DNA from: Ceratothoa steindachneri
Taxonomy: Eukaryota > Arthropoda > Malacostraca > Isopoda > Cymothoidae
Length of the DNA: 64,000 bases
Assembly: GCA_963969495.1 (NCBI GenBank)
Contig: OZ018323.1
Span: 67,770,460-67,834,459, forward strand
Direction of reading: 5' to 3'
Positions 1-11,075 of the stretch are shown here, one piece after another. Positions within the stretch are counted from its first letter, which is position 1; every line of letters starts with the position of its first letter. A program made the position numbers and the translations under genes. The notes beneath the pieces were generated by a model, which was not told where the DNA came from, did not search any database, and saw only the letters and a list, made by a program, of their open reading frames with translations.

Positions 1-1
1 C

Positions 2-1009
2 GCCCATGGAGATACCTTCGTAGAACTGGACGAAACATCGACGCTTGAAGAAGATTACCCCGCGGAGTCCCTTAATGTAATCCAGACAGTGTGCATCCAA
101 CCTGATGCCGATTACCCTCCTCCTTCCCTACCAGGCGAGTCTTTGGAACCCTCTGACCTGGATAGTGACGCGCAGCTGACACCACGTCCGAAGAGTCAGC
201 TACAAGAACTAATTAAATGGAGTCACCATTTACCCTCCTTATTAGCTCTTTTCGAGCGACTGTGTGAAAATGGCCTCACCATTGGCCCCAGCAAATGCCA
301 TTTTGCCCACGAAACCATCAAATATTTGGGTTTCAAAATAGGACAGAGCAAGTTAGGTCCCCACGAGAACAAGATTAAGGCAATCGCCGACATGCCCCTC
401 CCGATTACAAAGAAGCCATTAAGATCGTTCCTAGGATCAGCTTCTCCCTATCAGCGATTTGTTCCGAATTTCGCTGCAATTTCGGCCCCCCTATGCCCCC
501 TTCAGGAAAAGAATTTCCCCGATCGTTTACGTTGGAATGATGTCGCTGTTTCCCATTTTAATCAGCTCAAAAGTAAGTTCATTTCTACCCCCATTTTAAA
601 GTTGCCCAACCCAGAAAAATCCTTTGGGGTTAAGACCGACGTGAGCAACGAGGGCATTGGAGGTGTACTCCTTCAATACGTGGATGACGGAACGAGTCAT
701 CCAGTTGCATATGCTAGTCGTCAATTATTACCACGCGAAAAGAGATATGCCACTAGAGAAAAGAAAGCTCTATCAATTATCTGGGTCATAGACAAATTCA
801 AGCTGTACTTGATATGTAAAGAATTTCAAATAGGAACCGACCACCGTCCGTTAGCCTATATTAGGAATGTGAGACACTCAAACGGCCGCATCATGCGCTG
901 GAGTTTACTCTTGCAAGAGTATCAGTTTAAAATAAATTAGATAAAAAGTTCCGATAACCAGGTCGCTGACGCACTCGGTAGGAATGCGTTACCGAATAGC
1001 GTAGAGTAA
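2..1009 (+). pseudogene. Ty3/Gypsy pol remnant (RT thumb and RNase H)
   Basis: The frame is open from the window edge to a TAG at 938-940, and homologous sequence continues in the same frame to a TAA at 1007-1009. The C-terminal part reads as the end of a Ty3/Gypsy reverse transcriptase (FLGFKIG region near 330) followed by a pol-type RNase H: a TDVSNEGIGG motif near 637, an EKKALSIIW motif and a TDHRPL motif. After the stop come QVADAL residues, the usual end of that domain. The upstream half (2-220) is acidic, proline-rich linker sequence that jumps directly to the RT thumb, so the RT palm with its catalytic aspartates is missing. No integrase follows. This is an internally deleted, inactive copy. 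Its probable 3' LTR starts at 1431. Confidence 0.85.
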
Positions 1010-1430
1010 GTGTATTCATAGGATTAGTATCTCCCGGTAGGTATATACCGTCTTGTACGACTTAAATTAAGATTGTCTTATAATATAATTAATTAATGTA
1101 TATGTCTGACTTTTGTAACGCTCAATGTCTAATTTTTTTGTATGTATATATATTTGTACCCATTAATTTACGTATACATTATTTTGTCCCGTATGTACTA
1201 ATTTTATATCATTTCATTGTTCCATGCCCCTTTTTTTTTGATTAAGTTGTATTAAAGTTTATTTTTCCCTGTAATCTAAAGATCAAAATAATCATATGTA
1301 TTGAGGTAATACTAGTTAGGTGCAGGAAGGTACGGTTGGTACAAGAAAACGAGTTCCCCACAACGGAGCTCCATCGTTGTCCCTTCTCTCTCTTTTTTTC
1401 GAAGTAACAACTTCCCCTGGAATGGAGGGG

Positions 1431-2975
1431 TGTGATAGAACGAGTTGAAGCTGCGTTAATTTCAACTCCTATCCCATATTATTTAAAACCACGATGCTGC
1501 CCACGTGCATCTTCGATTCGAGGCTTGGAGTCTTATCACAGCTACCGGATGTCAATGTTTAATCAAGGAGGTTATCGTCCCCCCGTTCGCCCCCATACGC
1601 CGACCTCGCCAGATCGAGTTAGGCTTATGAGCAGATAAGGCATTGTTCTCCGGCCCGGCTGTGCGTTCCCTCCAAGCTTCCACTCCATTTTCCCCCACTC
1701 CAAGGAGATGTCCTGGCTATTTATATGGAAACTTTACCACTAAGATCAGATTGGAGATCCAGATTTTCGTCGCGAAACATCACCACGACCCTCTCTCCCT
1801 TTGTGCGCCAAGGGACCTCGACCTCGAGATTCACCATCACTTGTCCAGAAGGAGGACAATATTCCTTGAGTGCCAAAGGTTCGAACCTTTCGTGACGCCA
1901 AGTCCCCAAGGCTTCCCCCCCTGTTGTTCAAAGGAGAACAGCATTAGAACAGCCATTGTTCGTTTTGAGCCCTTCGCCAAGAAACGGTTCTCATCCCCCC
2001 CTGTTGTTCAAAGGAGAACAGCATTAGAACAGCCATTGTTCGTTTTGAGCCCTTCGCCAAGAAACGGTTCTCACCCCCCCCCCTGTTGTTCAGAGGAGAA
2101 CAACATTAGAACAGCCATTGTTCTTGAGCCCGTAGACAAGAGACGGTTCTCATCCCCCCCTTTGTTCAGAAGAGAACAACCTAGAACAGCCATTGTTCGT
2201 TTTGAGCCCTTCGCCAAGAAACGGTTCTCACCCCCCCCTGTTGTTCCGAGGAGAACAACATTAGAACAGCCATTGTTCTTGAGCCCTTCGCCAAGAAACG
2301 GTTCTCACCCCCCCCCTGTTGTTCCGAGGAGAACAGCATTTGAACAGCCATTGTTCTTGAGCCCGTAGACAAGAGACGGTTCTCACCCTTCCCCCTTGTT
2401 GTTCAGAGGAGAACAACATTAGAACAGCCATTGTTCTTGAGCCCGTAGACAAGAGACGGTTTTCATCCCCCCCTTTGTTCAGAAGAGAACAACCTAGAAC
2501 AGCCATTGTTCTTCAAGCCGTTCGTCGAGAAACGGTTCTCCTTCCCAAGACGCCTCGTCAGGATCCTTTTATCCCCCCTCCCCTTCGGCTGGAACTCGCC
2601 AGCGGACCGAAACTCCTTTGCGCCACCTTCCACTGCACCACTAGTGCAAAAGTTACGTAAGCCAAACGTCACCTTTGAGTACTTAACCCTTTTGTCAATT
2701 CTATCCTGTGCTTTAAATGGTTTATCGAACCATCCCATCTCTTTAACTCTATATTTGTTTTACCTGTTTAAATCCTTTAAATCCTCGGATTAGCCCGAGT
2801 CTCCACGACCCTTTCCATTCTGTTTATGTCAATATTTTCCGTTTTTGTGTATTGTTGATAGTTATTATTAATAAAACTCTATTTTATTAATGATAGCAAT
2901 ATTATTATCCTTGAGCTCAGTTCCACTTCTTAAGCATATCGAAGATACATAATATCGGCCGCCAGACAATTAACA
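1431..2975 (+). mobile_element. Putative 3' LTR of the Gypsy remnant
   Basis: A purine-rich tract (AATGGAGGGG, 1421-1430) immediately precedes TGTGATAG at 1431, the usual arrangement of polypurine tract and LTR start in Ty3/Gypsy elements. The segment is non-coding, contains a tandem array (1920-2550) and an AATAAA-type signal near 2869, and has a CA-ending stretch near 2968-2976. The right boundary is uncertain because the partner 5' LTR lies outside the window. Open frames here, for example at 1643-2368, come from the tandem repeat and are not treated as genes. The 1010-1430 gap between pol and the LTR is AT-rich with no recognisable integrase. Confidence 0.55.
1920..2550. repeat. 79-bp tandem array inside the LTR
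   Basis: About eight head-to-tail units of roughly 79 bp. Each contains a C-run, then TTGTTC, AGGAGAACA, ATTAGAACAGCCATTG, GAGCCC and AAGAAACGGTTCTC. Units differ by small substitutions and by swaps between a TTCGCCAAGAAACGG and a GTAGACAAGAGACGG variant. The unit itself carries a short inverted motif (GAGAACA versus TGTTC). Arrays like this in LTR U3 regions can act as enhancers; here that is inference. Confidence 0.85.
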
Positions 2976-3049
2976 CACTCTAAAGATAATTAAGGAAGTT
3001 CCCTCAACGAATAGTGATATATATGGTATCGTCGGGAGTCATTCTACGA

Positions 3050-3700
3050 CACACCTTGAATATGAAGATAGACTGAGGGTACTAAATATGTTCTCATTAG
3101 AGAGATGTGTGAGGGAAAATATGATTGAGCTTTTTAAAATATGCTCTGGGATGGTTAAGTTGGATTTTATCAAGTTTTTTTAGTTGGAAGGTAGTAATAT
3201 GACTATGGTTCACCACTTAAAAATTAATAAAAAAGAAGTGCAGGTTGGATGTTAGAAAATATTTTTTGTCAACAGAGTGGTAGATTACTGGAATAGTTTG
3301 CCATCTGAGACGGTAGACAGTCCAAACTTGAATGTATTCAAACGCATATTAGATGATTATATGGGGAGGGAGGGTTAACTTTGCTTTGGGGCTTGGGGGG
3401 GGGTATTCTGGACTCATTCCTGTGGATGCAGTTTTTTATAATTGCATATTACGATTGATTTGGATTTTGACGAGTCTTGATGATGATGCTTTTTGTTTTT
3501 GACACATTCCTGTGTATGTTTCGAATTGTATATTGTAGATGCATGATCGGACACAATCTTATGGATTGTTTAAATTGTATATTGTAGATGCATGATCTGA
3601 CATAATCCTATGGATGCATTTTGTGGGTGGGTTTTGACAGATGCAGATGACCTTGGCCCTTGTGGCTTATGTCATCCGTGAAATTATGTTATGTTATGTT
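3050..3700 (+). pseudogene. 5'-truncated LINE, TTATG-tailed family (copy 1)
   Basis: The frame resembles the C-terminus of a CR1/L2-group reverse transcriptase: an LEYEDRLRVLNMFS stretch near 3052, then a region matching other copies at 20090-20550, 30330-30814 and 36815-37455, ending with VDYWN, NVFK and DYMGREG residues near 3375. It is broken by stops and frameshifts. The 3'UTR continues with the hairpin-bearing GATGACC..CTTGTGGC..GTCATCC module (3647-3684) and a short (TTATG)n tail ending near 3700. Decayed and non-functional. From 3700 to 3955 no coding signal was recognised. Confidence 0.75.
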
Positions 3701-3954
3701 ACCAAGGTGTTAGACGTACATGAAGCAAAATTCCAGGAGGCAGTCGTGAAATCCTTCCCGAGATTTCTAAAGTCTGTCCCCAGAAGGGATTGTAGCAACA
3801 TGGGAGCTTCGGATTCCTCGCGGGGACCTTGGAAAGGTGGGCTCCTTCAAAGGATGACTGAGCACCGGCCACAAAGGCACCCCACCAGTCAAAGATTTTG
3901 AGGCAGGGATAGGTAAAGTATTGAACTTAGAGTCATGCCTCCACCACTAATCCC

Positions 3955-4060
3955 ACAAAATGAGCAGCACCTTCAGAGTATTCTGCAGTCAACATCCCCA
4001 GAAAGCCTACGACCATTCCATTAAGTATCTTTACTTCTCCGAAAACCGGACAGCTCTCAA
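3955..4060 (+). mobile_element. Short I-group LINE 5' fragment
   Basis: About 80 bp here (CCAGAAAGCCTACGACCATT and flanks) resemble 38285-38350, the region upstream of the endonuclease in LINE copy A. It is probably the 5' part of the same decayed copy that resumes at about 5250, separated by unrelated DNA that includes the Tc1 relic. The match was judged by eye and is short. Confidence 0.4.
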
Positions 4061-4355
4061 TATACAGTAGCGATCATATTGATTCGGCCCCTAAGGTTTC
4101 CATCACAAAACTTACTGTAGCTTCAAACCAAATAATGGTAAGTAATGCATGATTAATTGCAGATATAAAATAAGCATGACTATACATTTTGCATGTACAT
4201 TGTACATGTTAGGACGGGTGAAATTGCAAGTTGCGTGTAAAAGAGCATTTTTATTCCAAATATATGTTGGTTAAAATGTTCGGACAGCCAACACAACAGA
4301 AACAGATACAATGATATAAGTTACTCAACAAATAATTTTCGGTTATTATAATATA

Positions 4356-4640
4356 TTAGTATTGGGTATGTAGACTTTTACCCTCAATTACGCACTGACA
4401 TCTTCTGCCACAGGAGCTCACCAAGCGAAGGCATTCTTCTGGTGTTATTTTTCTCCATCCTTTTGTAATATTCCCCAAAATTCCTCTCTCTCCTAGCGTC
4501 TTCCACAAACTATCAATCAGATTGAGGTCCGAGCTCTGAGCTGGCCAGTACATGACACTTCCTCCTAATCCAGGAAATTCTTTACCAATTTTGCCGCGTA
4601 GCAATGTGCATAAAAATGCCAGGTTGGACAGAGGCGGCTC
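4356..4640 (-). pseudogene. Tc1/mariner transposase C-terminal relic
   Basis: The minus-strand frame contains YWPAQSSDLNLIDSLWKTL and later PEECLRLV..RRCQCVIE, the signature C-terminal end of Tc1-like DD34E transposases. In the family the motif reads PDLNPIENLW; here the catalytic glutamate position is aspartate (LIDSLW), and the DNA-binding and first catalytic regions are missing or unrecognisable upstream. About 80 residues remain of the usual 340 or so, so the copy is dead. The stretches 4060-4355 and 4640-5250 show no further domain and no clear terminal inverted repeats. Confidence 0.8.
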
Positions 4641-5249
4641 TCATATGGGGCACAGCATCTGCTTGCAGAAGTTCTTTATATACCTGAGATTTACTTTGCC
4701 CTGCAAGCGGACAAGTGGGCGAGGAAAAATGGAAAAGAGGCTTCCAAGTACTTTCGAACTTTATTCAGTTCATTCTCAAGGATAAGTACACGAGAAAATA
4801 ATATAATAAGGGTATATATAAGCTAGTAAAAGATAAAGGACCGCCTCTAAGACAAGAAATCACCAATGAGGAAGTAGGAGAGGGGATGGGTAAATTCACA
4901 TTAGGATTTAGCAAGGTCAAACCGAGAGGCAAGAAAGAGTCAAGAACAGAGCCAAAAGGGTTAAAACGATTAACGGATAAAGCGATAGTCTAAAAGGGGA
5001 GATCAAGAGAGACATGCGAAGTAAATTGAAACGAAGGGGAGAGGGACAAGGAGAGAAGAAGAGAAATAAAATAATATTAATACAAAATCAATGCAATAAT
5101 TAAATTGACACATCGGGTTCCCTTAAAAATGAAAATTGCCCCCCCAAAATTTTAAATTAGGAATATAAGTCAAAGCTAATTTCTTTAAGAATGAGTTTTT
5201 TCATAACATCAATTTTAAAAAGGCCAGGAGAAATGTTATTAAATTGGCT

Positions 5250-6960
5250 TATACATGAACATTCAACAAGGAAGATTGGACAGATAATTTCCTTGACTGG
5301 ATTCACCTTGAACGTCGGACTAATAGGGAGCAGCTGCGGAGGTTCATCTCTTCTCGTGGAACTCCACTACCGTGGGATAAGAGCCGAGTAAGTGGATGCG
5401 CAATTTACACCCTACCTAATGTCTCCGTTTTCTATCTGGCTTTAAACACCTCCTTTTAGGCAATGGCACTGCAGCTACACTTGGATACGTATACTATTCT
5501 TTCAGTATGTGTTCCACCGACAGGTGACCTCGATGGGGCGGAGTTCTGCCGGGTGGCGGCGCGGTTGCCGAGGCCCTTTCTCCTATTCGTGGATTTAAAC
5601 CGTAAGCCTCCCTCTGGGGGGATTACACGATCAATCTCAAGGGACAGGTCCAGGCGGACCTTATTAAAGAGATGGATATCGGTGTCGTAAATGTAGATGA
5701 ATTCATGTATCATTGTCCTAGAACCGCTTTATTTTTTAGCTTCGATGTGTCCCTTTGCTCTCCGGACGCACAACCTAATTTAGGTGACAAGGACTCGATG
5801 AACTTCATGGTAATGATCAATTTTTCAACAAAATATCTTATATGGGCTGCTGCTGCTGCTTGAGAACTCACCTCGGCTGCGCTTTGAGATGGTAAAGTGA
5901 CTGGGATTTCAGAAAATTATAACTTTTCTATCTCAGTCAAGGAGTTAGGTCGGTTGGTGAGGTCGTTAATTTCTTCTGCACCCTCATAACCGCGGGGCTG
6001 ACTACTATTCGTAGAATATCTGGTCGTTTTGCACGCCGCATGCTTTCTTTGTGGTCGACAGACTGTCAAACGGCCGTCAGAGAGGAGCGATAAGTGCAAT
6101 AACTACCGCCACAACATTTTCACGGTGGGTGGATCTCGTCGAGTGAGGGCAAGGTTTCCGTATAATTCGAAACATGCTCGATGATTTTATTAGCGGGCAT
6201 GTGTCTTTACCCGATCGTAAGATCACTCTTGCATAGTTTTTTATGGGGGGGGAGGGAGAATCACGTTAAGAACAATTTGGGGCAATTTCTCGGGTGAACC
6301 CCCACCTGTCCGCATGCAGAATGGGACCGTAAATTCATACCACCGTTCGTGGGGGTTCCTTCGTAACCCCTTTCTCCGCATTCCATGTTCTGGGTGCTGC
6401 TGGGCATAATTTAAATCACGACATGAGTTCGCTAAAGCCGCCCACTTAACTTTACTTTAAGAGAATGCAAACCATTCAATGATCTGCTTACATAAGCGAT
6501 GCGCGTTCTACCCTCACATCGTGATATCATATGCGCCAAGCATCGACATCTGCGTGATTGAGCCATGGCGTTTTTAACCTTGTCCAATGTGATCTGGCTG
6601 GAAGATATTTTTCTTGATTCCTGAAGAATTGCTACCTTGTTTGCTTTTCGCCAACCGGATATAGATCCTTTTACCCTTGCCTGTTTTCGTCCAATTTCTC
6701 TTACTTCCTGACTGTGCAAGTTGATGGAGAAATTGGTTAACGTTGGGTTAGCTTATTTTCTGGGCAGTGGAAGTCACCTCTCTCTTGCACAGTGCAGCTT
6801 TCGCAAGTTCCATTTCACGACGGGTGCTCTGTTCCGGCTGGACAACGCCATATACGAGGCTTTCCTTAGTAGATAGCAAGATAGTAGCTCTGGCGATGAG
6901 CATCGTGGTCATTTTAGCGAAGAGCGCTTGATAACACAGGTTCAAATCCAACTCCTTTAT
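5250..6960 (+). pseudogene. Decayed I-group LINE (EN and RT parts)
   Basis: The region aligns by eye with copies A (38470-) and C (52137-). The endonuclease starts with GTPLPWDKS near 5345, then residues matching VALQLHLDTYTILSVCVPP and ARLPRPFLLFVDLN (5463-5590; the family has GDLN). Later blocks match copy C: 6285-6420 corresponds to 52535-52650, 6485-6720 to 52750-53000 and 6720-6860 to 53000-53160, the last being the RT segment with a KLMEKLV-like start. Frameshifts and stops occur throughout, and the C-terminal RT and RNase H are absent. It cannot be functional. Confidence 0.75.
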
Positions 6961-7028
6961 TCATTTTTATATAACGATTAAAATAGTTTGCCCTATTTCT
7001 CCGTTTCTCTATTTCCCATTTTAAATAT

Positions 7029-7615
7029 GGCTTTCGCCATATTTAATTTCTAAGTTCAAAAACTTTTTAAAGACAGAAAAAAAGATGCATAAATCTTGTA
7101 TTGCAGACCGTATAACAATACAGTACAAGATAAAGAGAAATTTGAAGTGAATGAGCAAATGAGAAGAAACAGGATGTTCGTTTTAAGGGCAAGAGAAAGG
7201 AACATTAGAAGAACACAAGGATCAAAGAGAGCAAATAACGGCACAGTGAAGGCAATCCATACTGTTAAGACAGAAAAAACGCCAGGTGGAAAAAATTTGA
7301 ATAACCCTGGTCGGGACTCGAACCCGGGTCTGCTGATTGCCGGTCAGATGCGCTACCGTTATTTCTGTCTTCACAGTATGCTTGCCTTCATTGTGCCGAC
7401 CTTTGCTCTCTTTGATTCTTGTGTTCTTCAATGTCCCTTTCTCTTGCCTTAAAAAAAACTCCTATTTCTTGTCCCACTGCCCATTTATGTCAAATTTCTC
7501 TTTCTCGTGTACTGTATTGTTATAGGGTCTCAGGTCTGTAATACAAAGGTTTCTGCATCTTTCTTTCTGTCTTCAAAAGGTTTTTGAAAGTCAGAAATTT
7601 AATATGGCGAAAGCC
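7029..7615. mobile_element. Foldback element with about 250-bp arms
   Basis: Left arm 7029-about 7280 and right arm about 7356-7615 are near-complete reverse complements. The outer ends read GGCTTTCGCCATAT and ATATGGCGAAAGCC; the arms share blocks such as ACAATACAGTAC and GCAAGAGAAAGG. Arm divergence is modest, with small indels. The roughly 75-bp loop holds a tRNA-like sequence in antisense (7303-7360). Overlapping short ORFs on both strands (7056-7525) are palindrome shadows. No target duplication could be defined. It could be a MITE, a foldback element or an inverted SINE dimer. Confidence 0.8.
7303..7360 (-). pseudogene. tRNA-like sequence in the foldback loop
   Basis: Read on the minus strand it has GCATCTGACCGGCAATCAGC (anticodon-arm-like), a pol III B box GGTTCGAGTCC and a CCAGGG acceptor-like end. 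The 5' acceptor and D-arm are replaced by foldback arm sequence, so it is a tRNA-derived fragment and not a tRNA gene. It shares its core with 7796-7866. Confidence 0.65.
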
Positions 7616-7795
7616 CTGTGCTGGTTGTTACCACCCGCAGAACTTGTATTTGCTCTTTCTTTCTATGTGACAAGGATAGTGAGCCTTTAAATTGTGAGCG
7701 GTTAAGAAGATATAGTATAAAATCACTTGGAAGTTCCTAGCTTAGGGAGATACAGGGTTTGATAGGGTAACGCTTTAGGTGGAACTGAGTCACTG

Positions 7796-7866
7796 TTCCT
7801 GGTAGCTTAACGGTAGAGCATCTGACCGGCAATCAGCATTATCGGGTTCGAGTCCCGTACAGGGTT
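7796..7866 (+). pseudogene. tRNA-like sequence, SINE head or tRNA pseudogene
   Basis: A-box-like TAGCTTAACGGTAGAGC is followed by a CTGA/TCAG stem enclosing CCGGCAA and a T-arm CGGGTTCGAGTCCCG, then TACAGGG. The layout matches a tRNA. The acceptor stem has mismatches and the base before the putative anticodon GGC is C where U is expected, so a working tRNA-Ala is unlikely. It is probably tRNA-derived repeat DNA. The flanks 7616-7795 and 7867-8060 hold nothing I recognise. Confidence 0.6.
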
Positions 7867-8063
7867 ATTCAAACTGTTTTAAAATTAATATTAAACGGAG
7901 AATTTAAAAACAATTATTCAAAACTCACTGTACAAAATCACACAACTAGCCCAACGCACGGGTTATTCGATGCTCAAGGTTGACCCCACCAATACCAAAC
8001 TGCGCCCCAAAACCCATATCGAAAACAATTTAGCTAAGTAGGTGGGGAACCGACCACAAATCA

Positions 8064-8276
8064 CTATTTAAGTCTTAGAAGAGCTGTTTTATGTATAGTA
8101 TTTGGAAGTGTAATCGGGCATTTATGCGAATTTAAAGTTTTAAAATCTTCTATTGAAATATCGCTTATACATTTTATTGCGTGATCTCCTATCGCCCACT
8201 TTTTGGTTTGAAGTATCTTGCTTGTTCTATTCTCGCGGAGCTTCCGATGTATTTGCTTTGGGAACACCAAGGGCAT
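8064..8276 (-). pseudogene. Possible PLE C-terminal (GIY-YIG end) fragment
   Basis: The minus-strand frame of 70 codons includes AIGDHAIKCISDISIEDFK followed by TLNSHKCPITLP, which resembles the region after the GIY-YIG motif in Penelope-like elements (an F-K-x-L-N block, then the position of the usual LESI motif). It lies downstream, in minus-strand order, of PLE RT pieces at 10457-12290, consistent with one PLE later opened by the LINE at 8420-10456. The core GIY-YIG residues were not found, so the assignment is tentative. Confidence 0.45.
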
Positions 8277-8296
8277 TTAATTAAGTATATAATCGA

Positions 8297-8330
8297 ACTC
8301 CTAAGACTCTTTGGAAAGAGTTTTAGGAGT
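8297..8330. repeat. Strong 16-bp-stem hairpin
   Basis: ACTCCTAAGACTCTTT, GG, then AAAGAGTTTTAGGAGT: a 16-bp inverted repeat with a 2-nt spacer and one non-Watson-Crick position (G-T). A second short inverted pair, TTGTAAAGAAA / TTTCTTTACAA, flanks about 8334-8416. No gene context gives it a role. Confidence 0.75.
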
Positions 8331-8419
8331 CTATTGTAAAGAAAGATTGTATGTTTATTTTGTTAACAAAATCAATTTTAAATTTGATTTGACAAAAGTA
8401 TTAGTATTTCTTTACAAAT

Positions 8420-10456
8420 ATGTGTAATTTTCGACTAAAGACTTTATGTAAATACCAAGCTCTGACCTTATTAAGTAATGTCTGTCTGCTGCCACTGTTA
8501 TCTAAAGGTGGCCTGGCCTGTGGGCAGGACACGACCTCCCTCTCACTTGCCTATCGCCTTGCTACTTCGACTTATTCTTCCAAATTAAAATCGGCGCGCG
8601 AGGCTCATTCATGCAAACTTTTGTCTGAGAATTATCCTCGGACTATCTTTCGTCTCCTCTCTCGTCTTTCCTCGCCTAACCACATTTCCCCCACCTCTCC
8701 CCCCATCAACCCCTCTACTTTTTCTAAATTTTTCTCTGATAATGTTATTAACCTTCGCGCCGTACTACCTCAGTCGTCTGAACAAGCTCATGCTGTTCTC
8801 CCTGCCCATACTCCATTGCCGCTTAACGTCCTCACTCGGGCGTCCTCTGAGGAAGTAACTGCCCTGATCTCACTCTCTAACAAATCTGGATCCCCTAATG
8901 ACGTCTTCTCACCCAAACTCTTCACCAAATTATCTCTGCTGTCCTCTCATTGATTCTTCATCTCATTAACACTCCACTTGCCACAGGGGTGGTTCCCTCT
9001 TCCTTCAAAAATGCCTCAATTCGTCCTATCCTTAAAAACCCACATCTTAACCCCTCTGAACCATCTAGCTATCGCCCTATCTCACAGCTTCCATTCCTCT
9101 CTAAGGTTCTCGAGAGAGTGGTTTTCTCTAGTCTTAGTGACCATATTTCTAACTGCAGTATGGACGAAATGTACCAGTCGGGGTTCAAAGTGAAGCACTC
9201 TGCTGAAATCGCTCTTCTCAATGTGTTAGACGGTTTACGTCCATTCTAGTCTTCCTAGACCCCTTCTCTGCTTTCGACACCATCGACCACACTGTCCTCC
9301 TTGATCGTCTTCACACTTTCCTTGGTCTCTCGGGCACTGCACATGATTGGCTCTGCTCATACCTCTCCTCCCGCACTCAGTCGGTCGCGCTCGATAACCT
9401 CTCCTCCTAGCCCGCGCCTATTCATTTGGGGGTGCCTCGGGGCTCAATCTTTGGTCCTCCTCCTCTTTCGCATCTACTTACTTCCTCTTGGCTCCTTTCT
9501 TCGCGATTTGGGCCTCTCCTTCAACCTCCATGCTGATGACACTCAGATATAACTTTCCTCATCCCTTGTGTCCTTCTCTCAATCAATTACCAAGCTCCTT
9601 TCAGCCTACACCTCCATAAACGAATGGCTGTCTGCCAACTTTCTCAAACGTAACCACGATAAAACTGAAGTTCCTCTTGTTGGTACCGCTTCGATGGTGG
9701 AGAAATCTAAAGCTCTCTTCCCCTCCCTTAAACTTGGGGAAACCAATGTAACCTTCTCTGATACCGTCAGTAATCTTGGTGTTATTTTTGACGAGCAACT
9801 CTCGTTTAAACCGCACATCCATCGTATCTGTAAGTCTTTCCCCGGTTTCCTCCACAATTTCTCACGTGTTTCATCCCATTTTGATCGACGAAGCCTTGAG
9901 ACTGCTATTCATGCCTTTGTCACCTCACGCTTAGACTACTGCAATTCTCTTCTAGAGAATCTCCCTTCTTCGCCACTTCGCCCCTTACAACTAGTTCAAA
10001 ACTATGCTGCGAGGCTCCTCCTTCGCCGCCCCCGGTTCTCTCCTTCGATGCTTCTGTTACAGGAGATACACTGGTTACCTATTCGCTTCCATACCCACTA
10101 TAAAATTCTTCTCATCACCTACAAGACTCTAAACCTCGATGCTCCACTTTATTCGTCTGCCCTCTCCCGTCGTCAAACTCCTCGGGCACTCTGGTCTAAC
10201 ATTCCTCCACTCCTGAACACTCGTCGTTCTGTCTCTGCTCGATCGGTGACCGTTCCTTCTCAGTTTGTGCTCCTAGACTCTGGAATGCTCTTCCTGCCGA
10301 AGTCCGATCCTCTCCCTCCCTTGCTACTTCTAAACGTCTCCTGAGCACTCATCTCTTCAGAATTGCCTTTCTCTACACTCGTTATACAACCTGCGCTCTG
10401 GGAGGGTTAACAGCCCTGAAGGGTCCATTATAAATACCTATTATTATTATTATTAT
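8420..10456 (+). pseudogene. L2-like LINE, 5'-truncated, (TTA)n tail
   Basis: Broken frames encode a non-LTR reverse transcriptase of the CR1/L2 group. Order: pre-RT region (8500-8950), SSYRPISQLPFLSKVLERVV (near 9070), an FSAFDTIDHTVLLDRL block near 9265 (motif A, matching the family AFDTIDH), a VPRGSIFGP-type block near 9432, an ADDTQI end near 9535-9550 (motif C region), then a long C-terminal frame 9568-10344 with LGVIFDEQLSF, AFVTSRLDYCNSLL and LQEIHWLPI. At least three frameshifts or stops separate the blocks and the endonuclease is absent. The 3' end CTGAAGGGTCCATTATAAA leads into (TTA)n at 10437-10457. It appears to be inserted into the minus-strand PLE. Confidence 0.8.
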
Positions 10457-11075
10457 TGATACACTCCACTTAAAAAAATCTGCGGATTGATTTTTCAACA
10501 ATATATGATGGAAAACCATTGTGCAAAAAGAAGGATTTGAGGTACTGAAATTCTTTGTTTATAAGATTGTAAGATGAACAAAGATTGTATGCGCCGTGAA
10601 TAATGGTCTTAATGGACCAGATTTTATATTCAAATCTAAGCAACTAAAAAAGTTTAATCTTAACCTCGTATTAGTAGGTTTCCTGCATACTGATGTTTCT
10701 AGACTATTTTGATTTTTTCTTATTAAAATATCTAAAAAGGGATAGGTGTTATCACTTTCAGTTTCCATTGTATATTTAATAGCGGGGTGGATGGTGTTTA
10801 AAAAATTAAGAAATTCTAAAGCTTGATCACGTTGTTTAAATATCGCTATGGAGTTATCTGCAAAACGAATATAAAAAGTTGGTCTACTTAAATTAGAAAG
10901 TTCAGAAAAATCCTCTCTTCCAAATGCGTTATAAAAAAATCTGCTGACAAAGGGCCGATTGGGGACCTCATACCAACTCCATCGATTTGCTGGTAAATTT
11001 GGTCATCAAAGGTAAACACCAACCCAGTAAGCAACTAAATTGTAAATTAGGAAACCGTGGAAATTTGGGGAAATC
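10457..11075 (-). pseudogene. PLE reverse transcriptase, C-terminal half
   Basis: In minus-strand order: FTFDDQIYQQIDGVGMRSP then IGPLSADFF (near 11020-10950), matching the GVAMGSPLGPLLAD block of Penelope-like RTs; FYIRFADNSIAIFKQRDQA (near 10890-10840), where the catalytic YVDD-type motif has become FADN; FLDILIRKNQNSLETSVCRKPTNT (10720-10670), a PLE hallmark; and NKEFQYLKSFFLHNG-type sequence down to 10470. Loss of the second catalytic aspartate and the frameshifts make it inactive. It continues across a MITE to 11688-12290. Confidence 0.75.

Noticed and set aside
1643..2368. A 241-codon frame with repeated residues
   Set aside because: It is the translation of the 79-bp tandem array (unit length not a multiple of three, indels tolerated), inside a non-coding LTR.
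7796..7866. Functional tRNA-Ala gene
   Set aside because: Acceptor and T stems have mismatches and position 33 is not U; a second copy sits in a foldback. It is better explained as tRNA-derived repeat.
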